Source: Apostichopus japonicus
Taxonomy: Eukaryota; Echinodermata; Holothuroidea; Aspidochirotida; Stichopodidae
Assembly: GCF_037975245.1 (NCBI RefSeq)
Contig: NC_092574.1
Span: forward strand, 1,630,001-1,694,000
Reading direction: 5' to 3'
DNA length: 64,000 nt
Positions 36,301 through 49,400 of the stretch are shown here, piece by piece (the first letter of the stretch is position 1; every line of letters starts with the position of its first letter). The notes under the pieces were generated by a model. It worked only from the letters and a program-made list of their open reading frames with translations, had not been told where the DNA came from and made no database searches. A program made the translations under genes and the position numbers.

Positions 36301-39300
36301 AACTGCTACAAGGATATGCTATAAACTAATATACCTGCTACAAGGATATGCTATAAACTAATATACTAATACCTGCTACAACGATATGCTATAAACTAAT
36401 ACCTGCCACATGGATATGCTATAAACTAATAAACTAAAACCTACTACAAGTATATGCTATAAACTTATAAACTAATACCTGCTACAACGATATGCTATAA
36501 ACTAATAAACAATATCTGCTACAAGGATATGCTAAAAACTAATACCTGCTACAAGGATATGCTATAAACTCATACCTGCTACAAGGATATGCTATATATT
36601 AATAAACAATATCTGCTAAAAGGATATGCTATAAACTAATACCTGCTACAAAGATATGCTATATATTAATAAACAATATCTGCTAAAAGGATATGCTATA
36701 AACTAATAACTGCTACAAGGATATGCTATAAACTAATACCTGCTACAAGGATATGCTATAAACTAATATACTAATACCTGCTACAACGATATGCTATAAA
36801 CTAATACCTGCCACATGGATATGCTATAAACTAATAAACTAAAACCTGCTACAAGTATATGCTATAAACTTACAAACTAATACCTGCTACAACGATATGC
36901 TATAAACTAATAAACAATATCTGCTACAAGGATATGCTAAAAACTAATAACTGCTACAAGGATATGCTATAAACTAATAAACTAATACCTGCTACAATGA
37001 TATGCTATAAACTAATAAACTATTACTTGCTACAACGATATGCTATAAACTAATACCTACCACAAGGATATGCTATAAACTAATAAACTAATACCTGCTT
37101 GTCAATGTCAATTCATTGTTCGGTCTCTCTTATTCATAAACCTGCTTACATACAATTAACATGATCAGAAGAGAGAAACAATTAATCTGCTAAAGAAACC
37201 TCGTTTTAATAACTAAGCCTGACATTGTATATAGGGTAACTTTTCAAAATGTCGTATTAGACTGCGTGGCAGAGATTACAATTTTACTACAGCTTGTCCC
37301 ATAAAATGTGATAAACGATCTAATTTCAGAGGCATTGTGGGTTGGTTTGTTAGTGCGCCTGGTTTGTTTAACAACCGTTTGAAACTAAGGACATTTGCGT
37401 TAGAGTCAATTTAATATATGTTAAGATCAGTATAGGAAGCGGCCACAGAGAGAAGCACGATCTAAGTATGGATTAGACTTCTATACGTGTTTTGTGAGTT
37501 ACGGAAGATAATGTAGTTGAAATAAAGATGTTCAAATCAGTCTCGAACATTCAGATAACTGATAGATATATGCCGTCAGGGTCACGTGACATTTGAATTG
37601 TGATGACTATTTCTTGAGTTTCAGCAACTAAAGACATCGTAACTACGAATGGTGGATTCGTTGCAACTCGGCGTTGACGTAATATAGCATTAAAACCTGT
37701 ATGAGGTTATCCTCGTATTTGTTGCTATAAACTATCATAGCCATCCTTCTTGGAATCTTCTAGAGTTATTGAAATCCTTACTTGATCATACTTTGGTTTG
37801 TAGTTATAGACTGACTTTTTCGGAATTTAGAACAATGAATATATGTTTTGAAAGATGAGTCAACAGTGTAAAGAAGATACGTTGAATCGAGAGTATAGCT
37901 CTGACGTTGGTGTTTGCATTGGTCAATCCACACGCTGTTACGCCCCTGTTTCTCCCACCAGATATCGCATAAGTGCGTGTGATATCGCTGAAAAGTATAT
38001 ACGCGCTAGCAGAGATACCAAGTAAGTCCAATACAGGCTTTTATATATCCTTAACCTTCTCTTCTCTGTAACATGTTAATTGAGTCGATAACAATCAGGG
38101 AAGGAATGGAATACTTTGACTTAATTTTGGCGATCAACAATAAATAGATGGAAATGCGCCAACTATCAAACATGCTTGCTGAGAAAATCGGTCCATGCTT
38201 CCTCTCACTAGAGGCTATACAGAGAGATGATTTCATTACTTATGGTTATACGTCATAAATAAATATGTTTGTTAGATTAAACTTTAGATTGATTAGACTT
38301 GAGACTGCCAGGAGCGTTAGTCAAATAATCATTATGTGAATGAGAAACTAACCTTCCATTTATTCATTTTCTCTTTTGTTGCATCGTACTTACCAATATA
38401 AGTAATATTCTGGACATAGTCTTACAAGCACAAAAAACAAAAACTACAGACGGAAAAAAACTTACTGGAAATAGGCCTAACTCATTATAGCTGAAGGAGA
38501 AAGCAAGTTTGTAACTCTATGATATATATATTAAGCCTATATATTCTTATTATGTTTTCTTGTTCTAAAATTATTTTACCCTTTCAATACTAATTGCAAA
38601 TTTCAAATTCATTAAAGAATTCAATAATACACAATCGTTTTGCCTTTCATTCTGGTAAATAGTATTATTGAAGTTAAAAGTAAAATGTTTTATGGATGAC
38701 TACAACCTTCTTGACAGACGTACTTTACTTCTACAATGAAACTCGATGTAAAAGTGCAATCCTAAAACAAATGTTCTAAAGTTTACTCTTATTTTGTAGC
38801 AATTGCACAGTGACTCTACTGCTTTAACCCTTAAGAAACAAAATCTTCTCTGTAGGAATTATCAAGGGCGTAGGAACCGGGGGGGCTGGGGGCGCCAGCC
38901 CCCCAGTGAAAAATATGGAGGGGCGGAAGTATCATTCCGCCCCCCCCCCCCGCTTCGCAAGTCGGAAAACCCCCTTTTCATTTCCAAATGAGAAAAAAAT
39001 CTCATTTGGAGCACCAAATTGCATCTAAGGCCAGGTGAAAATGCAAAATTATATACAAAATGGAGTGGGTGGGTTGAAGTGTGCTATATTGCACCAAATT
39101 GCATCTGAGGCCACCTGGAAATGCAAAAAAAAATCCAAAGGGGAGGGGGACACCCCCTTGTCCCCCTCCCCTTAGACCCCTCCCCCAGGCCGGCCATCAG
39201 TCTTCAGCCCCCCACTCAAAAGTACCTTCCTACGCCACTGGGAATTATTATATATTAGAAACGAAATTGAAAGCAGTGTAGTTTGACATCGGATGCGGTA

Positions 39301-42300
39301 AACCTAGGCATGTTAGACAATATTGTCAATCCCTCTCAGTAACTACCTTAAAAGACAAATTCCATTTTTCGAGAGCCATCGGTTTCCTAATAAAACGAAT
39401 AAGTATCTTAGAATAGATAAACTGAGAGATCAAGTTGGTATTCATCACTCTATCAAACAATAATTCAACATTTTCATTATTAATAGTATTATTTACACCA
39501 CCAAACCTTCTCCAAGTTGGCGGAATAGAATGCATTAATACAAAGTATAAAGAAAACGGTATATTATTTATGGGGAACCGGCCCTTAAAGCTCTCAGATG
39601 AGTACCATATCGATCGAACAGGTCACTAACATACAGAACCTTATTTCTAAACAGCGGGTGATAAATAACAGAAGAATTGTTTATATTTTGTTTACCACAT
39701 ACATTATATATCCTGTTGGCATACCACATAGATTATATATCCTGTTGGTATACCGACTACATTGTATATCCTGTTGGTATACCACATGCGTTATATATCC
39801 TGTTGGCATACCACATAGATTATATATCCTGTTGGTATACCGACTACATTATATATCCTGTTGGTACACCACATGCGTTATATATCCTGTTGGCATACCA
39901 TATAGATTATATATCCTGTTGGTATACCACATACGTTGTCCAGTTGGCATACCACATGCGTTATATATCCTGTTGGCATACCATATACGGTACATTATAT
40001 ATCCTGTTGGTATACCACATGCGTTATATATCCTGTTGGCATACCATATACATTATATATCCTGTTGGTATACCACAAACGTCGTATATCCAGTTGGCAT
40101 ACCACGTACATTATATATCGGTTGGTATACCACTTACATTGTGTATCCTGTTGGTGTACCATATACATTGAATATCCTGTTGGTATACCATATACATAAT
40201 ATATCCTGTTGGTATACCACATACATTATATATCCTGTTGGTATACCACATAAATTATATATCCTGTTGGTATACCACATACATTCTGATCACTTTGTTG
40301 AAGTATGTTGGTATTCGATATATGAATGCCTAACGTAAAATAAAAGTGCATAAGCTCACCAGTGGAAATGAATAACTCCTGTTAGAAATGTGGCAATCCA
40401 ACAAAAATAAATCATCTGGGGCCCGGAGGCATGATGTCCATATAATTTTCTGATGAAACGTGTCCAAACAAAAATACACTTGAAATTAACTTCTCCTTGG
40501 ATAACACAAGCGATGAAAGTTTTTGGAGATGAGAGATGATATCCAAAGTTAAATATATGTGAGAATTCCTAAGTAGTTGTTGTAGCTGATAACATAGTGT
40601 AGATGAGTAGTAGTATACAGCAGTTCTTTGAGTCTTAGCAGAAGATACTTGTTTCTTGGTGGAAGCCTACTAATATAACTGCACATGGTATAGATCTACC
40701 GGATTATGCAATGTGCTAGAATTTAGACTGTCTCTTGATTGGCCAGTTGTTGCCATGGTACAAAGACAACTACTGTACTAGGGTACAGTAGTTAAGGTAT
40801 TTCAACAAGAGTGAGCTTGGCTGGTTTAAATTCTATAGAGTGACAATGTTGAAAAGGCTGACCAGTGGTGAACAAAAGAGATAGTTTCAAAAGGAATGCT
40901 GGTCTGTTGATGTTTAAAGGCAACTGATGGTGATGTAGTAAAATCAGCTGACAATTGTAAACAAACTGTGGTGAAGTGCAAATGTTTTTAAAATTGATGA
41001 TTAAATTTCGCTATGGTACATTCTGTATTCAGGCCCGTTACCAAAGGACGTAGCTAAACTTTCATTTCTTTGGGACCCAACATATTCTTGGGGACCTTCA
41101 AGTTGGAAGGACACAAAGGTGCCGAATTCGCTGCGGTTGCTTGAAGGGCTTCCCTTGAAGGCGTGGTGTCCAGGCCCTGACTTAGGGTTCCAGGGGCGAA
41201 GCCTCCGGAAACTCTGGGGTATTTACAAACTTGTGGACGTTAGAATAAGCATTTAACTAATGTCAATTGATGTGCGAAGCGCTCAACTGAAAGCGTGGGG
41301 TCTACGGAGCCCGATCGAGCTCTGGGATATTTACAAATTTGTAAGCATTATAGAATGAGCATTTGAGTATCTTCAAATGACATTTGATGCGCACTAAACA
41401 GATCACAAAAGTCACTATTTGATCATTTTTTAATAGTTGCCTAACTTGGACTAACGGTTGGTCGATTTGATGATGCACTGGACTTTCGGATGGGGAGGAG
41501 GGATCATGGTAGGGAATGCATTAGACTTTGGAACAATAATTACACTCGAGCTGTCCAACAGGAAGTAATATAAAGACAACTATCTACAATGGGTGCGCGT
41601 GAAGCGCGTCGATAAATTCCTTTTTTAAGACATTTTAGAAGTTATATACTTCATTTTACATTAAAAAAGTTATCCATTGTATTAAAATTAACTCCTAATT
41701 ATCTCGTCTCCTCGCCTTTTTTTGGGGGGGGGCACAGCTACACCCCTGCCGTAACCTGAGTTCCAATTTAAATTGAAAACAAGATATCACATGATTTAAC
41801 AACAGTTTACCCCTGATGATTGGTAAATGGAACACCTACACACCCAAGAGTACACAATTAAAATAAGAGGGCAATCCACGGAGTTGCATAGCTCATTGCC
41901 ATCAAAGACTGATATCAAGTGAACAACTTTATTATTAGCAATGCAATCTTGCAAGACCGTCTCTTGAAGTTAACATGACTACATTATTTTGTGAACACTA
42001 TACTGAATCAAACTATTCTGGTAGTCCTGACTTTATCAGTGATAAAAATTATTGTGAAATTTTCCTCTCTTAGGTTTTCGTCCATTTTATTCTAACTTTC
42101 AACACTAGAAGATTACCACTCATTGTCAATCAGTGAAATTCTATTGCCATGTAAAGGTAATTACATATATAGTCTAGGCCGACTTTGTCCTGTTTATGAC
42201 ATAGCCATGATACCTGTGAATGATCCATGCCAATTCAATGCTTCCTCTTGGAGATTTAGCAAGACAAAAACAATGATTTGTACTAAGTCTGCGAGACGCA

Positions 42301-45300
42301 AGGGTTCACCTTGAGGTACCTTCCGACAAAGTTTGAAGAAAATCGGCCCAGCCTTTTAGGAGGAGTTTTTAACACAAAATTGCGCAAAAAATATACATTT
42401 GACCTTAAACCACGTGACCTATGACCTTGTTTCCAAGTGCCAAAGAACTTCAATATCTCATGGCTACCTTTGGGAGTGATGAGATAACAATCGCTCCCGG
42501 CGACACGACAGTGCCAGGGGTAACATTTGGATGAATTCTGTCTTGGGGAGCTCCCCAGCTGAGAATTTTTTTTCTATAAGTGGAGATGTAAAATGGTAAT
42601 TTTCCATCATTATTGTTTATAAAGTTTACGAGCTTTGGAAGAAAGTCGTTAACATGTGTGGAGGAACGTGGCCCCATCCACCAACCCCAGCCCATGTCGA
42701 CGGTCCTGTATTAATTAGCAATATCAAACATTCACAAATACATACTATTATGTTACGCAGTTATCTCATATCTCCATAGTATATTCGATCCCAATGGAGA
42801 TGTTTTTGTTTCTATTACATGATGCTTTAATTAGAATTTTAGTCTCGATAGGTCATAGTCCCAAATCATGTTTGAGTGCTATTAATGTTTCTACATCTAT
42901 GCTGGTTTTCAAGATATTAACCTTTAAAATATCTCTGGAACACTCCTTTAAAGCTAAATTGCATGTGACGTCAGCTCCACAGTGCAGACCTAAATGTGAA
43001 TACATTGTTTACTAAATTGTATTAACTCAATCAAAAGATGTTCTATTAACTTCCTATAACAGTGTCCCCTTAGATGACATGCAACAACGTTAGTTCTTTG
43101 AGAGGTTTTTTGCAGACCTACTATATTGTGAACATGTTTCTTGAGGTCATAAATGTCTTCTGATTTCCTTGTTGTTTGTTGCATCTGAGGTTCTGACCTA
43201 ATACTAATAGTCTGTGTGATAGACTTTATAAAGTCCAGTAATTTAAATGATAAACGTCGGCTGTTTAAAGGGTCATACCTCAAAACTTAAATGCATCATA
43301 GAAGAACAACCTGAGGTGGTTTTTAACTATCACAATTTCTTTTGTGTCTAAAGTCATCATTTGAAGACGGCAGACAAGTTCCATACGACGCACGGAACTT
43401 TAACTGAATGAAAGTTATAACTTATTCAGAGAAGTCTACAAACGCTTAGTATGGTTAAGGAAGGAAACCTGAAAACGATAAAGACATAATGCAGTTCACT
43501 TGTGTCAAAGACTCCTCCAAACGGCATTTTCTCCAAACATGGTAGGAATGTGCCCCACAATGGGACCTTATGCTTCCCAGATCTTTAGAACAAAAAGTCA
43601 AAGGTCAGACATCCCATTATGCAAAAAACAAAATTCCTTGCAATAGCTCAGATGGAAAGCAAGGTATGATAGGCTTGTCAAGTTCTATAAAAAATAACAT
43701 GTGGTAACCATGGTAACTGAGCTCAAAGGTGGACGAAAAAGGTCAAAGGTGATAAGTTAAACTATAGGCAAAAAGCGACCGTTTCTGTTACTCCAAGCTT
43801 CAGTCTTGCACTGACTTCCAACATTCAAATGTGTAATGGCTATGTCAAGTGCTAACAAAATCTGTGGTTACCATGGCAATTGAGGTCAACGGTCGGAGGT
43901 CAATTTAGTCCAAACGTGACTCCATGTTATTACCAAGGGGAAGCACTGAATTGACTTGCAACTGCCATAGGAATAATATGTATATCAAGTAATATCAATG
44001 TACGCGGTTGCTATAGCAATGCACGCCAGCGGTCAGAGTTCAAAGGTCAAATTAAATACAAAGGACTCAACTGTAACTCCAAGGGGAAGCATTGAACTAG
44101 CTTGCAACCTTCAGGTGTAATGGATGATGATATCAAGTACTATCATATTACGTGTTGCCATTATAACTGATGTAAATTTCAAGTATCAGTCGGCAAGATG
44201 CTATAGCAAATCTTATTAGTATGCAATCAAAGATTTTGTAAAGCGTCGAACGTGCTAGATTGTTGACTTCTATAGGCTACTTCTGAAACACAAACGGCAA
44301 AGCCAGTGCCCGCCCGTGTGTTTACAACAGCACGTTCGCACACTCTTATTCTTAATGTGTGTGTTCGGGCGCGTATTCATTATTGGGGCTGATCACTTTC
44401 TAGTTTGGTAGTAGGAAGGTGACACGCGCTAGGTAAATTAAGTATAAAATCAAAGTAGTATAATGATGAATGACAATTGGTTATCAAACGATGAGCTCTA
44501 CAATGCAAGACTCCAGGAGGACGCTCCAGCAAAGGTTGCTTTAAGAGAAGCATTGAGACATACTGCTAAACCAGTAGGAAGGCCCGTGACTACCTTGCTT
44601 GATAAAACTAAAGTCTTAATTTAAGGATGTTAACATTAACAATTGCGAGGAAGCAATAAACCTTGCACAAGATCGTGATATGTGGCGGAGGTTAATCACT
44701 GAGCATGTCGGATAGACGAGACTCAACTTACTACTACTACGATGATGAATGAAGTCAAAGCTCGTGGTGTTTTGTTCAGTGCGTCGTTCATGAATTTTAA
44801 AAATTGTATTGTAGCCCATAAGCAATTTATTCATTAAAGCGATTTTCCGATGAGATATTCAACTCCGTGGATATCCCGCTTGTTTTTCGTTTGCACTTTT
44901 TATTTGCCGCATTCATTTTGTCCCTAACAGTTTCTGTGTGGGACAGCTTCGCATAGAGCTCTAGCTATATAGTGGATATATATACAGTCTAACCGACAAC
45001 ATTGGAGCTTCCGGATTTAGACCCCTGGACTCTGAGATACATTCAATAGGAATTTATAGTCAATCCTCTTTCTTTCATTCATTATTATATGTTATTATTA
45101 TTATATGTTATTATTATTATATGTTATTATTATTATATGTTATTATTATTATATGTTGTAGCAGGGAGTTGTTCCTTAACAACTCCCTGCAGGGTTGCAG
45201 CTTCCGGGGACTCTATAGGCAATAACAGTTGCAGTTGAAAAAACAAATTGCGGCTTTTGTTGGATTACTTTTCGAAACGTTGCTCGGCCATTCACCATGA

Positions 45301-46232
45301 GGTCTGCCTGAAAAATAATAGCCGGTCTCGAAATCGCCCTACTCCCCCCCCCCCCCCCCTTCACACTTACCTTGAACAATTATGGATGTACATGTCAATG
45401 TAACAAGGCAGAATAGGTGAATTATAGAAGTATCTGCAGTTGAAATTTCTGACACATTGGCTGGTGGTACACGTTGTTTGTCGATATAAATATATCTCCT
45501 TGTAACATTTCACTCCACCCCCCCCCCACCACACATTTTCTGTTCGGGTTTGAGATCGTACTCATGGAACACGATTATTGGCCTACGTCGATTAAAACAC
45601 TCTGTGTTAATTGGAATCGCTTTTTCATCAACGGTTAAAATACTAACAGCAATTGACAATTCCCCTTTTAGGATTTGTACATAGCATTTCTTGAAGATTT
45701 GCTGAATAATATCAATAAACAGGCGTTATTTCAAACGTTTGTTTCAATCTAATACCGTCATAAGATGTGTTACTGCCTTACTTCATACTAATAAAATATA
45801 CCGTATGCTTCATGCCTATTAAATCTGGAAGTCTTTAAGTCAAATCAATATTGATTTTGTGATGCAAGGACACAGCTATTACAAGTTGGAATGATATATC
45901 ATTCATTATTCTACAGAAAGGTAGACATGAACACTTGCCTTTGTCTGGGTATAATTAATACTCCTAACTAGTGCCACTCATCTTCCAGCGAAAGCACAAA
46001 ACTATACCACCCAATTTCAAATAACAAGCTATTACAGCTCTCTCGCTACTATGACAACCGCAGTGATAAAGAAGAAGTAATTGTTTGTTACCGCGCAATC
46101 ACTCCCGAACAACAAATTGAGACAGGTGGTTATACAGGCATGATAGCTTGTGCTACAATCCAACATATATTGTATTATGGAAACAACTAAATGGATTCAT
46201 GTATTTGGGAATATATATATATATATATATAT

Positions 46233-46277
<45 letters not shown>

Positions 46278-46282
46278 TATAT

Positions 46283-46360
<78 letters not shown>

Positions 46361-46375
46361 CTATATCTATATATC

Positions 46376-46472
<97 letters not shown>

Positions 46473-49400
46473 ATATGAGATGATATGAGATATATTATAT
46501 GAGTTAAAAGTATAGCAACTGTGTTGGGAGTGTGCTCAAAGGTATTAGAAGGCTATAGCTATATGCATAACATATATACTGTGAGTGTGCTCAAAAGCCT
46601 AATGTATATGTGTATTCATAATATAACAATATACCAATTGTGCCAATGCAGGGATGGTATATGGATAAACTCAGCAGGCAGAAAGCAACATCAATAGCCT
46701 TAAACAATGCTTTGCTATAACAATTTTTAACAGGGAGGAAAGTGCAATTAAAAACAGTTTGAGCAAACGACTGAGGAAGGTACACGAAAGTGAGTGAGTG
46801 AGTGTCCGGAGAGGGAGGGATGGGGAAGACGGGTGTCTGAGACACGAACAGTAAATGTGTCTCAAAGAATTGTAAGCATATTTAAACATATATGACTAAT
46901 ATATAGAATAGGAACCTGCAGCAGTTTGTCTCATCTGCGCATGTGCGTCATATATGCGTCGAGTCACCCATTTATCCACACCCTCACTAGGAAATATCCA
47001 TAGGTTATGGTCTTATTTTTGAAGGATATGCGTAAGAAGTGTGTTCCTTTGTACATGGAAATACACGTTCTATTGGATGTATCCTTACAATTTAGCCTTT
47101 CTGTGATAATTAGGTTGTCCAGATACTGAATGCCAATGACAGAGTATACAAAAGAGAGGTATGTAAGATATTTGGGCCACATGTCTACCAATTCTAAATC
47201 AATTTAAGCAACTATTACTATAACACAAAGAAACCTAAAACACGTTATCGCTGAACGAGTCTAGTAATGCCTTGTGTATAGTATGTGATTTTTGATATTT
47301 TGCGAATTATAAACAGGGGTCACCTTTAAGGATGTTATACCGAAAACAATTCAAAATGTATGGTAAATGTGTAGAACTATGGAATCAAACAGTGTTATAG
47401 TATCGACTGTAGTGTTTTAGTTTTTTTACGTTTCATGAAGCTTGCTCCCTTCTTTCATACCCTATATTCTCTTCTATTTTAGGAATTTATTCGCCTTTTT
47501 GATCCTCCAGAAACAAAAGAACCTTTCGATAAGAAATATCATGAGCTTGTTTAAGTACGCATTTAAAGGCCAAGTCTCTTGTTATTTAATATGTTCATTA
47601 GAAAGTTTTCTATTGATCAGTATTTAGTGATGTATTTAATACATAGAATGTAAGTATGGGTATTTTGGGTATGCCGTGAGATACAAAAACATATTGCAGG
47701 AAGTATACCTTTTGTAAGTTTATTTACACGGCGGTGTTAAAGACAGGCGCCAATTGTTATTCACTGTTGTCATTTCATTGTCATTTCAGCAACAGCCGGC
47801 GACAGCGTCGTAGGGTGGTGGAGCGGTCAGAGCCCTTCTACTATAGGTGGCTGTTGGTCATCAGTATTGCCGTCCTATATAACTGGTACATCATCATTGC
47901 AAGGTCTTGTTTCCCGGCTCTTCAGACAGAGTACTACGTCTGGTGGTACGTCCTCGATTATCTTTTCGACGTCATATACGTTTGTGACATGGGAGTCCAG
48001 CTTCGCACAGGTAAGAAGCAACACAATGCAAATAGGTTAAATGCATAACTGATTTAAACTCGGTGCTTTATTCACCTCAGTATAAATATGGCAAAAAGCC
48101 TAGGCCTCGTGCGAATGCTGCAAACAACAGAACAACCAGGTCCAGGTCTTTTCTCATTTAGGGTATATATAACACGAAAACAATTTAGCTAGATATTGGA
48201 ATTTTCGATACATGAACAAACCTTAAACTGTGATTCTAATTTCAACTCATTCTCTTTCTTGTTGGCAGGTTATTTAGAGCAAGGGCTTCTTGTCACAGAT
48301 TCAACAAAACTTCGAGACCATTATCTGAAATCAAAAACCTTTGTTTTGGATTTTTTCTCTATTTTACCTTATGATCTACTATACTTGATACAAATGAAAG
48401 TGACGCCGTACTTCCGCTTACCAAGACTCCTACGAGTTCCGCGTCTTTTGGAATTCTTCGATCGGACAGAAACGGTGTCGAACTTTCCAAACTTATTCAG
48501 AGTCGTCAATTTGCTGTTATACATTCTGATCATCATTCATTGGAATGCATGTTTTTATTTCGCCATCTCAACTAAAATCGGTTTTTGCAAGGATAACTGG
48601 GTTTATAAACCAAATGAATCGTGCGAGAACGGTGGTGGTGCTGAATGGGATAAACTATCGCGACAGTACATTTACAGTTTGTATTGGTCCACTCTTACCC
48701 TGACAACCATTGGTGAAACACCTGTCCCAGAATCGGACATAGAGTTTCTGTTTGTTATTTTAGACTTCCTCGCCGGTGTCCTTATCTTCGCTACGATTGT
48801 TGGTAACGTAGGCTCCATGATTACAAATATGAACGCCTCACGTGCAGAATTCCAAAGCAAAATGGACAGCATCAAACAGTACATGAACATGCGAAAGGTA
48901 AGTCGCGACCTCGAAGCTAGAGTCATAAGGTGGTTTGATTACCTCTGGTCCCATAACAAAAGTCTTGATGAGGAAACTATTTTACAATCACTACCTGAGA
49001 AACTCCGAGCGGAAATTGCAATCCACGTCCATCTCGACACTCTCAAGCGAGTCAGTATCTTCTCAGACTGCGATCCAGGACTCCTAGTAGAACTTGTCCT
49101 GAAACTAAAACCACAAATTTTCAGCCCTGGTGACTATGTATGTAGGAAAGGTGATATCGGAAGGGAAATGTACATAGTCAAGCTGGGCAAACTTCAGGTT
49201 GTAGGAGAAGATGGCAAGACTGTTTTTGCCACGCTCAGTGAAGGTAGTTATTTCGGTGAAATCAGCATTTTGAACGTGCCTGGAAGTCTAACTGGTAACA
49301 GACGGACGGCTAATGTTCGGAGTGTCGGTTACTCAGACTGCTTTTGTCTTTCTAAGGACGATTTACTGGATGCTCTTAAGGAGTACCCAGAGGCAAGGGC

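Larger units (their letters stand above)
25983..47789 (+). other. CNG intron 2 (21.8 kb)
   Basis: Bounded by GTTAGA at 25983 and TTTCAG ending 47789, phase 2. It holds hAT-like MITEs, a DIRS-type element, SINEs, minisatellites, R1 and R2 copies and a LINE tail. Direct joining of exons 2 and 3 is in phase and leaves no gap relative to CNGA proteins, so no further coding exon is required. Confidence 0.8.

Noticed and set aside
39598-40338. 246-codon open frame plus overlapping frames of 164 and 87 codons
   Set aside because: They are translations of the 29-bp minisatellite, whose period rotates through all frames without stops.
45161-45230. Helitron 3' terminus
   Set aside because: There is a strong hairpin but no CTRR end at the expected distance and no partner 5' TC end.
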